Of a stretch of 13,804 nucleotides of DNA, positions 7,814 to 13,804 are shown in pieces. The stretch's first letter is position 1. Every line of letters begins with the position of its first letter. Made by a program: the position numbers and the translations under genes. The notes under the pieces were generated by a model, which ran no database searches, had not been told where the DNA came from, and saw nothing but the letters and a program-made list of their open reading frames with translations. Source of the DNA: CAZWFW01 sp964633445 (lineage in GTDB: Archaea; Undinarchaeota; CAZWFW01); NCBI GenBank assembly GCA_964633445.1, contig CAZWFW010000035.1:1-13804 (forward strand), given 5' to 3'.

Positions 7814-9768
7814 CAGATTACACCATTTATTCTAGAGAGTATAGGAGATTTAAAGAGGAGGAATTCGAAGCTAAGAAACCCAAAACACTCTATGAAAAGT
7901 TTTGTAAAATATCCTATAAGCTTCTCAAAATTAAAGTTTCAGAGAAAGATAAAAGGAAAGTTGAGGGGTATATTAATATAGCACATCTTAATGTGACTCC
8001 TGAAGAAGCATATAGTTTTGCAACTCTTTCGCTGCTTTTTCTATTAATTTTAGCAATTGTTTTTCTTTTCATAAATCGCATGCTAGCAATTGTTATGGCC
8101 TTCTCTTCTTTCTCTCTCTTTTTCTTTCTAAGACAATATCCTGCACACTTAGCAGCAAAATTTAAAGTAAAAGTTGTAGAGGAGATTCCTTTTGCCGTTA
8201 TGTATATGGTTATGTACATGCGTAATAATCCAAGCTTGGAGGGAGCAGTAAGGTTTGCTGTTAAGCATTTACCAGGAGCTATGGGATTAGAGCTGAAAAA
8301 GTTGCTCTGGGATGTTCATATTAGAATTTATAGCAATGTTGAGGAAGCTATAGAAGCAAATTTTGATAGATGGGAAAAATTTCTGCCGGAGCTCGTGGAA
8401 GCGTTCAGATTAATGATTATAAGCACAAGAGAAAGAATTGAAGAAAAAAGGGTAGATATTCTGAATAAAGCTCTTAATATTACTTTGCATGGTCTGAAGG
8501 AAAGAATGGAGAAATACGCTAGAGATTTGACAACTCCAATTAAGATAATAAATGCTCTGGGAATTATACTGCCAGTACTTACTTTAAGTTTGATGCCTGT
8601 TGTTGGTATGTTTATGGCTGAGAAAGTTAAACCATTATATTTATTCGCATTTTACGACATCATCATCCCAGGACTTGTATTTTTTATAAGCAGAAACGTT
8701 CTTGAGAAGAGACCAGGCGGATTTAAGGTCGATATTTCTCTCCATCCAAAAGTACCATCAAGAGGGAGATTTAAGTTATTGGGTAGGGAGATTCCTGCAA
8801 TTTACGTAGCGATGATTGTTGCAATTTTGGGGGCAATACCTTTCATTCTTAACTATAAAATTCTTTTTAGCGGAACTGAGGAGGCTTATCAAATAAAATA
8901 CATCTTTCACACATTGGCACTTGTCGATGGTATTGGTTTAGCGGTTTTTGTCTATGCTTATTTAATTTCGAAGGATCGAAGTAAAATAAGAGAGAGTATC
9001 AGAAAAATTGAAAGCAAATTTGATGTCATCCTATTTCAACTTGGCAATTTGCTTGAGGAGGGACTGCCTCTGGAGATTGCGTTTGAAAAATGCTACTATG
9101 TAATGAAAACTCCCGAGTTCAAAAAATTCTTTCAAATAACTCAGCACAATCTGCAGTTTATGACATTAGAAGACGCTTTATTTGATCCTGAATACGGATC
9201 GTTGAGACACTATCCCAGCAGAATTATAAGAAGCATATTAAAAGTTATAACGGAAGCTTATGAAAAAGGTGTAAAAATTGCTGCAAGATTAATGATAGCC
9301 TGCTCGGAGTATCTAACGAATATTAAGAAAGTTGAATTAAAATTAGAGGATTTGCTCGCAGAAACTGTTGCAAGTATGAGATTCGTTGCTTGCTATCTTG
9401 CTCCAGTAATTTCTGGATTGATTGTAGGGGTTGGGGTTCTCATAATGACTATCCTTCTAAAGCTTTCAGAGGAATTAGAAAAGTTACGTCCAGCTTCAGC
9501 AACGGATATAAAAGGTTACCTTGCAATTGGCTTTTTTGAAATTTCTCAGGCAACGCCTCCAGCTATTTTTCAATTAATTGTTGGTTTGTACGCAGTTGAG
9601 GTTAGCATACTTTTAGCGTACCTAGCTTCTGCAATAGAGAATGACGATGATGAGGTAGCAATGCTTAGCTCCTTGAAGAGGATACTTCTTAATGCGGTTT
9701 CTCTTTACACGTTAACGCTAATACTTACCTCTGCAATATTAAGTATGTTTGTTAAAGCCCTATTTTAG
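7810..9768 (+). CDS. TadC/FlaJ-like membrane platform protein, two T2SSF-type halves
   Basis: 652 residues; the inner-membrane platform partner of the upstream ATPase. The chain has two similar halves. The first has membrane helices at about 70-107, a cytoplasmic helical domain at 120-235 (IPFAVMYMVMYMRNNPSLEG is a typical T2SSF element) and helices at 244-294. The second has helices at 328-348 and 366-386, a cytoplasmic domain at 400-515 (QLGNLLEEGLPLEIAFEK, again a T2SSF element), then helices at 522-552, 585-607 and 630-650. The double arrangement is as in archaeal FlaJ/TadC-type proteins. Its ATG overlaps the ATPase stop (ATGA), so the pair is translationally coupled. The 3' end overlaps the convergent radical SAM gene by nine bases. 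No pilin gene follows. Confidence 0.9.
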   Translation: MTDYTIYSREYRRFKEEEFEAKKPKTLYEKFCKISYKLLKIKVSEKDKRKVEGYINIAHLNVTPEEAYSFATLSLLFLLILAIVFLFINRMLAIVMAFSSFSLFFFLRQYPAHLAAKFKVKVVEEIPFAVMYMVMYMRNNPSLEGAVRFAVKHLPGAMGLELKKLLWDVHIRIYSNVEEAIEANFDRWEKFLPELVEAFRLMIISTRERIEEKRVDILNKALNITLHGLKERMEKYARDLTTPIKIINALGIILPVLTLSLMPVVGMFMAEKVKPLYLFAFYDIIIPGLVFFISRNVLEKRPGGFKVDISLHPKVPSRGRFKLLGREIPAIYVAMIVAILGAIPFILNYKILFSGTEEAYQIKYIFHTLALVDGIGLAVFVYAYLISKDRSKIRESIRKIESKFDVILFQLGNLLEEGLPLEIAFEKCYYVMKTPEFKKFFQITQHNLQFMTLEDALFDPEYGSLRHYPSRIIRSILKVITEAYEKGVKIAARLMIACSEYLTNIKKVELKLEDLLAETVASMRFVACYLAPVISGLIVGVGVLIMTILLKLSEELEKLRPASATDIKGYLAIGFFEISQATPPAIFQLIVGLYAVEVSILLAYLASAIENDDDEVAMLSSLKRILLNAVSLYTLTLILTSAILSMFVKALF

Positions 9769-10866
9769 TAAATGAACGTTGCCAATTCTAACGTTTTCCA
9801 AACCAACCTTCCTAGCAGCTTTATAACATTGCAAAGCAAACTCTTTGCTAGTAAATCCTATATCTCGCATGTGATATGTAGGATAATAAGCTAGCAAGCA
9901 ATACGGAATTGTGGTATCTATACTTGCAATAAACTCTGCTATCTCCTTAATATCATTGACTGTTATGTAGTGAGGAATCAATAATGTACTTGCTCGCAAA
10001 AACGGAACTTCTAAGCGTTTATCATACAACCTACCCAACTTTTCGAAATTTTTATATGAATTTTCATTACTTACACCGCATATAGCCAAATTAAGCATAG
10101 AATCTCTAGGAAATTTCAAATCAAATTTTATGCCACCCCCTGAGTTTAGACTTAATTCAGCAATATTTTTTAACCATTCCCATCTAAAATTTCCGTTTGT
10201 TTCTAAGCATATTCTCAGGATTCTATTTTCATTCTCTGCACACTCGCGTAAATCTTTTGAAACGCGATACACGAACTCTGGCTTAGTACATGGATCTCCT
10301 CCAAACCAGCATACGCAAGTTATTCTCCTATTTTTCTTTATTTTTTCAACTATCTCTCCTCTAAAAATCAAATATTGTATTCGCTTTTCAGAGACTATAT
10401 CTAACCATTCATAATTTTGGCAAAATAAGCAGCTGTATGAGCATGACGCAATGAAAATGGCTGCATTTAAGTATCCTATTTCAGGAGAAGGTAAAACCGA
10501 ATATTTAGGATATCCTGCATCACTTCCACCAGCACACCAATATGAAGCTACGCAATTTGTAGGATGCGGATCCTCATATATAACCCCCAATCCTGCATCC
10601 TTACTGACAATTCTTTTGATTTTATTATCTCTTCTCTCTGTCAACCCACAAAATCCTATAGTTGAAATTCTACAGGAATTTCCACAGAAATTGCAGGGCA
10701 GACCTTCAGATGGTATTGAACTAGGCAAATTGAAGGGGGATCTAGCAACCTTATGAGCCTTATTTATATAAGGCAGGGCTTTTTCAAAATCTTTCTTTAT
10801 ACAGTTGTAACATACCTCTAAAATATTTGCAGCCAAATGCTTGCCACATAACTTGCATTTTCTCAT
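9760..10866 (-). CDS. Radical SAM protein, pyruvate-formate-lyase-activating-enzyme-like (COG1180-type)
   Basis: 368 residues. The radical SAM cluster motif CSYSCLFC provides C142, C146 and C149 for the 4Fe-4S cluster that cleaves S-adenosylmethionine; GGDPC (in CWFGGDPCTKP) and the downstream ETNGN and FDLKFP strands fit the family's barrel. Two more cysteine groups lie in front: C4, C7, C19 and C22, a zinc-ribbon-like knuckle, and C58, C61, C65 and C73, matching the CXXCXXXC...GFCG element seen upstream of the barrel in PflA-like archaeal proteins. C105 and C111 are additional. The substrate is unknown: no glycyl-radical enzyme or Memo/AMMECR1 gene is in the window. It is divergent from the nuclease gene. 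The annotation 'PFL-activating' should be read as family only. Confidence 0.88.
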   Translation of the reverse strand: MRKCKLCGKHLAANILEVCYNCIKKDFEKALPYINKAHKVARSPFNLPSSIPSEGLPCNFCGNSCRISTIGFCGLTERRDNKIKRIVSKDAGLGVIYEDPHPTNCVASYWCAGGSDAGYPKYSVLPSPEIGYLNAAIFIASCSYSCLFCQNYEWLDIVSEKRIQYLIFRGEIVEKIKKNRRITCVCWFGGDPCTKPEFVYRVSKDLRECAENENRILRICLETNGNFRWEWLKNIAELSLNSGGGIKFDLKFPRDSMLNLAICGVSNENSYKNFEKLGRLYDKRLEVPFLRASTLLIPHYITVNDIKEIAEFIASIDTTIPYCLLAYYPTYHMRDIGFTSKEFALQCYKAARKVGLENVRIGNVHLLK

Positions 10867-10916
10867 CTTTCATAATTAATTATTTTAAAAACCTGTTATT
10901 CAAAAATAACTTTGGA
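10867..10916. promoter_or_regulatory. Divergent AT-rich promoter between radical SAM and nuclease genes
   Basis: Fifty bases separate the two start codons. A central symmetrical TTTTAAAA at about 10883-10890 resembles box A on both strands and lies about 25 bases from each ATG, so both transcripts may be leaderless or nearly so and may share one TBP site (inference). No Shine-Dalgarno sequence is visible for either gene. Confidence 0.5.
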
Positions 10917-11873
10917 ATGAAAATATTGCTTAGAAATGGTATAGAGATATTGAGCGATAATTCTAAAATTGCTTTAGATCCTGTAAGAAAGGAAAAGATT
11001 GCCATAGTTACTCACGCACATTCGGATCATGCAAGAGTTAAAGAGAATTTTGTAGCTACTCAGGAAACTCTTGAAATTTTAAATACGGTAAAAAATCTGA
11101 AAAATTGCTCCACTTTATCAACAGAGCAGAGAATGATTGTTGATGATAGCATTGAAATAAGTTTCCATGATGCAGGTCATATCTTAGGAAGTGTTCAAGT
11201 CAAAATTGAAAATAGCTTCTCCGTTGTTTATACCTCAGACTTTTGCTTAGAAGGGAGCTTGATCACAAAGCCTGCAAAAATATTACCATGTGATAAGCTA
11301 ATTATTGACGCCACCTATGGCTCTAGGATCTTCAAATTTCCAAGAAAAGAGCAAATTTATGATAGAATGGCTCGGCATCTTAAGAAGGCTTTGAAAAATA
11401 AGGTTGTGGTGTTCGGATGTTATCCTATAGGAAAAGCTCAAGAAGTAATCAGATTTGCTAATGAATTCTTGGATTGTGACATATTACTTCACTGCAGAAT
11501 TCAAAGAATTACGGAGGCATGCAAAAAATTTGTTAAACTGGAATATGTTAGTAATGAAGAGGAAAAAGCGGAAATTTTGAGGGAAAAAAGTGGATATATT
11601 TGTATATTTCCCCAGCATCTCGTGTTAAGAGATTTAGATAGAATAAAAAATAAGTTAAACGGTTATATTGTATTAGTAACTGGCTGGTCAGTTGTGAGAA
11701 AATTTCCTGTAGATAAGGCGTTCCCCTTATCGGATCATGCAGACTTTTATGGTTTGCTTGAATATGTTCAGCAAGCATCGCCTAGGGAGGTTTATACTAT
11801 GGGGTCTTATGCTGATGGATTTGCAAGATATCTGAGAAGGCAAGGTTATAGCACGAAACCACTTACTCGCTAA
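10917..11873 (+). CDS. Metallo-beta-lactamase-fold RNA-processing exonuclease homologue (COG1236-type)
   Basis: 318 residues, starting at the ATG at 10917 (MKILLRNG). An upstream in-frame ATG at 10827 lies inside the divergent radical SAM gene and is rejected. Metal ligands are visible: HAHSDH (H33, H35, D37, H38), H88 in DAGHILGS, D108 in YTSDF and H274 in PLSDHADF; IIDATYGS near 128-135 is the beta-CASP family's signature region. These are the zinc-dependent nuclease residues of the CPSF73/RNase J/SNM1 superfamily. The size is that of the short archaeal and DNA-ligase-associated exonuclease-like group rather than full CPSF73 with KH domains. Substrate (RNA or DNA) cannot be told here. The following unknown gene is 41 bases downstream and has its own box A. 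Confidence 0.88.
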   Translation: MKILLRNGIEILSDNSKIALDPVRKEKIAIVTHAHSDHARVKENFVATQETLEILNTVKNLKNCSTLSTEQRMIVDDSIEISFHDAGHILGSVQVKIENSFSVVYTSDFCLEGSLITKPAKILPCDKLIIDATYGSRIFKFPRKEQIYDRMARHLKKALKNKVVVFGCYPIGKAQEVIRFANEFLDCDILLHCRIQRITEACKKFVKLEYVSNEEEKAEILREKSGYICIFPQHLVLRDLDRIKNKLNGYIVLVTGWSVVRKFPVDKAFPLSDHADFYGLLEYVQQASPREVYTMGSYADGFARYLRRQGYSTKPLTR

Positions 11874-11881
11874 AAATTAAA

Positions 11882-11889
11882 TCTTTATA
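11882..11889 (+). promoter_or_regulatory. Box A-like element for the unknown wHTH gene
   Basis: TTTATATT, preceded by AAATC, lies about 29 bases before the ATG at 11915. This predicts transcription starting at or within a few bases of the start codon, i.e. a leaderless message. No Shine-Dalgarno sequence is present. Confidence 0.5.
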
Positions 11890-11914
11890 TTGTTGTTTTG
11901 CATTTATTTTTAGT

Positions 11915-12424
11915 ATGGAAATTTCTATACAAATCAAATGTGGTTCTTTTGAGGAGGCTAAGCAAATTTTAGAAAAACTAATAAAATCTGAAGTTGAAAA
12001 GAAAGAAATAAGGGTTTCCAAGAGGGCATTTTCCTTTTCGCTCAGAGAAGCTATATGCGATATTTTAAAAAACTATAATATAACTTCTCCGCAAAAGGCG
12101 ATGACTTCTAAGCAGATAGCTAAGGCTATTTTAGTTGATAGAAAGTGGGGGCATCTAGCTGAAGAATACTACGCTAATATGGATCTAAGTGATAAGCAAA
12201 GTATTATAATGCATCTAGCGACAAACATAATGAAGGTGGCTCTTGAACTTAAAAAGGAAGGCAGATTGGAAGTTTTGAGGGAGGTGGGAGCTCCCCTCAG
12301 ATATTACTTAAAGAAGATGGAAGCTAAGAAGGAGGAAGAACCACCTAAAGAAGCTGAGCAAAAGCAGATATCTCAAGATAAAGATCAAACTCAGAAAGGT
12401 ATCCTTAGACCTAGGTTTTTTTAA
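11915..12424 (+). CDS. Unknown protein with probable winged-helix domain
   Basis: 169 residues; I do not recognise the family. Residues 1-35 form a beta strand and a charged helix (EISIQIKCG, then a helix ending in EVEKKE). Residues 41-134 look like a winged helix: helix SLREAICDILKNY, a helix-turn-helix containing MTSKQIAKAIL, a long helix, and a wing-like hairpin GRLEVLREVGAPLRYYL. Residues 135-169 are a low-complexity Glu/Lys/Gln tail ending RPRFF, probably disordered. It may bind DNA or RNA (inference from fold only). It follows the nuclease gene on the same strand and converges on Trm5b, overlapping its 3' end by 14 bases. Confidence 0.75.
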   Translation: MEISIQIKCGSFEEAKQILEKLIKSEVEKKEIRVSKRAFSFSLREAICDILKNYNITSPQKAMTSKQIAKAILVDRKWGHLAEEYYANMDLSDKQSIIMHLATNIMKVALELKKEGRLEVLREVGAPLRYYLKKMEAKKEEEPPKEAEQKQISQDKDQTQKGILRPRFF

Positions 12425-13445
12425 TTTTGATATCTATAGCAATATTGTATTCCCTTGGAGACACTTCTCTAATATCCTTAGCATATATTATCGAAAATCT
12501 CTCAATTTTCATCTTTTTTATGATGTTCCCCACCTCGCTGATAGCTAAGTTGATAGCATCTTTCTTATCCTTTCCTTTGGAAAAAGCATGATAGTGAATA
12601 ACCCCCTCATCTTTGATAGCGCTGATAGCTACATCAAGAAAATCTTTTGCATTTTTTGGAAGATTCATTATAATGCGATCAAACTTTAAATTTAGTAAAG
12701 GCACGACATCTCTAGCGTCCCCTAATATTGGAATTACAATGTTTTCAACCTTATTTAATTTTATATTTTCCTTTAGATAGTAATATGCATGAGGATTCTT
12801 GTCAATAGCATAAACCTTACCAACTTGACTATGCTTTGCTATAATAATCGAAAAGGGCCCTACCCCTGCAAACATATCCAATATGGCCTCATTATCTTTT
12901 ACCAGCCTAGCGATTCTTATCCTCTCAGTAGAAAGGCGAGGTGTGTAGAAAACTTTGCTTACATCAAGTTTGAATAGGCATCTATATTCCCTATGCACAG
13001 TTTCTGTTCTTTTATCCCCAGCTATAATCTCAACGTCCATTACGCGATACTCACCTGAAATTGGTTTTCTTTTTCTTACGACAACCTTAACATTTTTATG
13101 GACTTTCATGATTGCTCTAGCAATAATTTCTTTTTTGCTCATTAAATCATCAGGTATCTGCAGAATGGCTATATCCCCAATAATATCGAAGGATTTTCTT
13201 AGAATTTCAAGTTCTTTCTCATTTAATATACCTTTTAGAGCATCTGCTATATCTTTAGGTTGTTTCCTTCTTCTCTTTAAATCCCTTTCTACAACTTCAA
13301 AGTCTGGAATTTTAGCTTTAATTGGAAGATAAAGAAAATTTCCCTCAACAGTAGGAAGATAGTTAGTATCTAGCATATTCTTTGAGAGAAGATATTTCCT
13401 TACCCTTTCGCCTTCCTCTTTTCTGACTCTAACACACAAAACCAT
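12411..13445 (-). CDS. trm5b: tRNA (guanine37-N1)-methyltransferase, Trm5b type
   Basis: Methylates N1 of G37 next to the anticodon using S-adenosylmethionine, preventing +1 frameshifting. 344 residues, close to archaeal Trm5b. An N-terminal D1-like domain is present (residues 1-50: LCVRVRKEEGERVRKYL ... EGNFLYLPI), which distinguishes Trm5b from Trm5a. Then DIIGDIAILQIP at 87-98, GDKRTETVHRE at 143-153 (R146 aligns by memory with the catalytic Arg), the SAM loop DMFAGVGPFS at 190-199, AIDKNPHA at 213-220, the NLPK motif at 261-264 and the C-terminal SPREYNIAIDIKI. The ATG at 13445 has no Shine-Dalgarno sequence. A consensus box A lies about 180 bases upstream, so the message may carry a long structured leader. 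Confidence 0.95.
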   Translation of the reverse strand: MVLCVRVRKEEGERVRKYLLSKNMLDTNYLPTVEGNFLYLPIKAKIPDFEVVERDLKRRRKQPKDIADALKGILNEKELEILRKSFDIIGDIAILQIPDDLMSKKEIIARAIMKVHKNVKVVVRKRKPISGEYRVMDVEIIAGDKRTETVHREYRCLFKLDVSKVFYTPRLSTERIRIARLVKDNEAILDMFAGVGPFSIIIAKHSQVGKVYAIDKNPHAYYYLKENIKLNKVENIVIPILGDARDVVPLLNLKFDRIIMNLPKNAKDFLDVAISAIKDEGVIHYHAFSKGKDKKDAINLAISEVGNIIKKMKIERFSIIYAKDIREVSPREYNIAIDIKIKKT

Positions 13446-13600
13446 GTAGTAATCTCTGTTACCTTCTCCTCGCTATTGCAAGGACTTCCAACATGGAAGT
13501 CTGTAAGTTTTAGGCGTTTACCAGAGCTTTACGCTCTGAGCTCATACACCCTCCAGGCTCAGGCTAGCATACCACTCTCCCGTTAAGGAGTTGGCTACGG
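13446..13600 (-). ncRNA. Candidate structured 5' leader or small RNA upstream of Trm5b
   Basis: About 155 bases, GC-richer than the flanking DNA, begin where a minus-strand box A predicts transcription to start. Helices (plus coordinates): 13572-13580/13587-13594 (CTCC/GGAG plus CCA/TGG around an internal loop), 13536-13541/13557-13562 (CTGAGC/GCTCAG), 13522-13527/13533-13538 (CAGAGC/GCTCTG, 5-base loop), 13483-13490/13494-13501 (perfect 8 bp) and 13468-13473/13478-13483. The last pairs fully only in the minus-strand RNA, where a U.G wobble replaces a C-A mismatch, favouring minus transcription. It contains no open frame of note and no tRNA, 5S or SRP signature that I can see. It could be an mRNA leader, as no T-rich terminator separates it from Trm5b, or a separate RNA. 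Confidence 0.45.
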
Positions 13601-13621
13601 AAGAATATATGTCTAGAGATG

Positions 13622-13629
13622 TATTTAAA
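13622..13629 (-). promoter_or_regulatory. Consensus box A (TATA) on the minus strand
   Basis: Read on the minus strand this is TTTAAATA, identical to the EF-1alpha box A, preceded by a purine-rich BRE-like AAAAGA. It predicts transcription starting near 13600, the edge of the GC-richer structured region, about 155 bases ahead of the Trm5b ATG. Confidence 0.6.
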
Positions 13630-13651
13630 TCTTTTCCACTCTCTCTTGTAT

Positions 13652-13669
13652 CCCATGCTTACACATGGG
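13652..13669. repeat. Perfect 6-bp inverted repeat upstream of the Trm5b-side promoter
   Basis: CCCATG and CATGGG flank a 6-base spacer. It lies about 22 bases upstream of the minus-strand box A, in an otherwise AT-rich stretch, where an archaeal regulator or activator could bind. A hairpin or chance palindrome is an alternative. Confidence 0.35.
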
Positions 13670-13732
13670 TCTTGCAAACAACTGAAAGATAAATTGGGAA
13701 ATAATTAAAAAAGTTCCTATAATTTATAATGT

Positions 13733-13804
13733 GGCCGGGGTAGGGTAGGGGCATCCTGCGGGGCTGTGGCCCCCGTGACCCGGGTTCAAATCCCGGTCCC
13801 GGCC
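13733..13804 (+). tRNA. tRNA-His (anticodon GTG), ending at the window edge
   Basis: The whole mature sequence folds: encoded G-1 at 13733 opposite discriminator C73 at 13804, acceptor GCCGGGG/TCCCGGC, a D arm at 13743-13756, anticodon stem CGGGG/CCCCG with loop CTGTGGC (anticodon GTG at 13766-13768), a 4-base variable loop, and T arm CCGGG-TTCAAAT-CCCGG. The genome-encoded extra G-1 with C73 is the identity feature of histidine tRNA. There is no intron. Whether CCA is encoded cannot be seen. Upstream DNA is AT-rich (an AATAATTAAA string near 13700-13710 might be its box A). Confidence 0.96.

Noticed and set aside
10827..10916. N-terminal extension of the metallo-beta-lactamase protein from an upstream in-frame ATG
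   Set aside because: It overlaps the divergent radical SAM start and the promoter gap, its residues (hydrophobic and Asn/Phe-rich) look non-coding, and the family normally begins just before the MKILLRNG strand.
13446..13600. A cryptic tRNA, 5S rRNA, SRP RNA, RNase P RNA or C/D box RNA
   Set aside because: No GGTTCAAATCC-type T arm, no C or D boxes, and no recognisable SRP or complete RNase P core; short strings such as GGAAGTCC and ACAGAGA are too little to support RNase P, and the region is too short.
13483..13669. Remnant of an IS200/IS605-type element or a palindrome-associated mini-element
   Set aside because: Two hairpins about 150 bases apart resemble subterminal palindromes, but their stems differ in sequence, there is no transposase or TnpB fragment, and no end repeats are visible. 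Kept only as an alternative explanation.
1..13804. CRISPR array, integrase or attachment site at the tRNA genes
   Set aside because: No regularly spaced repeats and no integrase gene are seen, and no second copy of either tRNA 3' end is visible inside the window.

Overview
The window is archaeal. EF-2 carries the diphthamide-site histidine motif, EF-1alpha, uS10, Trm5b and a FlaI/TadC-type secretion pair are all of the archaeal kind, and TTTAAATA-type box A elements sit about 25 bases ahead of expected transcript starts. Several genes have no Shine-Dalgarno sequence and look leaderless. The DNA is AT-rich and the two tRNA genes stand out as GC-rich, which suggests a thermophile. Family-level reading points to the TACK/Thermoproteota side, but I cannot place the lineage further from sequence alone.

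Layout. 1-4015 is a translation block on the + strand: EF-2, EF-1alpha (own promoter), uS10 (start overlapping the EF-1alpha stop) and tRNA-Ser(GGA). A possible 55-codon two-helix membrane protein starts 3 bases after the tRNA. 4183-5495 (- strand) holds two coiled-coil proteins of unknown function in one operon. Divergent from them, 5549-9768 (+) holds a secretion/pilus-type ATPase with a cysteine-rich N-terminal region and a double TadC/FlaJ-like membrane platform, coupled by an ATGA overlap. 9760-10866 (-) is a radical SAM protein of the pyruvate-formate-lyase-activating-enzyme-like group with extra cysteine clusters. 10917-12424 (+) holds a metallo-beta-lactamase/beta-CASP-type RNA-processing nuclease homologue and a small unknown protein with a likely winged helix. 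12411-13445 (-) is Trm5b, the tRNA m1G37 methyltransferase. 13733-13804 is tRNA-His(GTG), ending at the window edge.

How the genes fit together. The first block supplies translation elongation. The ATPase and platform form the core of a type IV pilus-like or secretion machine, but no pilin or prepilin peptidase is visible here; the divergent coiled-coil pair may be accessory to it (inference). Trm5b, the RNA-processing nuclease and the tRNAs share an RNA theme without being one operon.

The least explained stretch is 13446-13600. On the - strand it has a consensus box A at the right distance, then about 155 bases of GC-richer sequence folding into several perfect or near-perfect hairpins, then the Trm5b start codon. 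It is either a long structured leader (riboswitch-like or autoregulatory) or an independent small RNA. It is the best candidate here for something undescribed. The second candidate is the tRNA-Ser/mini-membrane-protein junction, and the third is the cysteine-rich pilus ATPase with its divergent coiled-coil partners.
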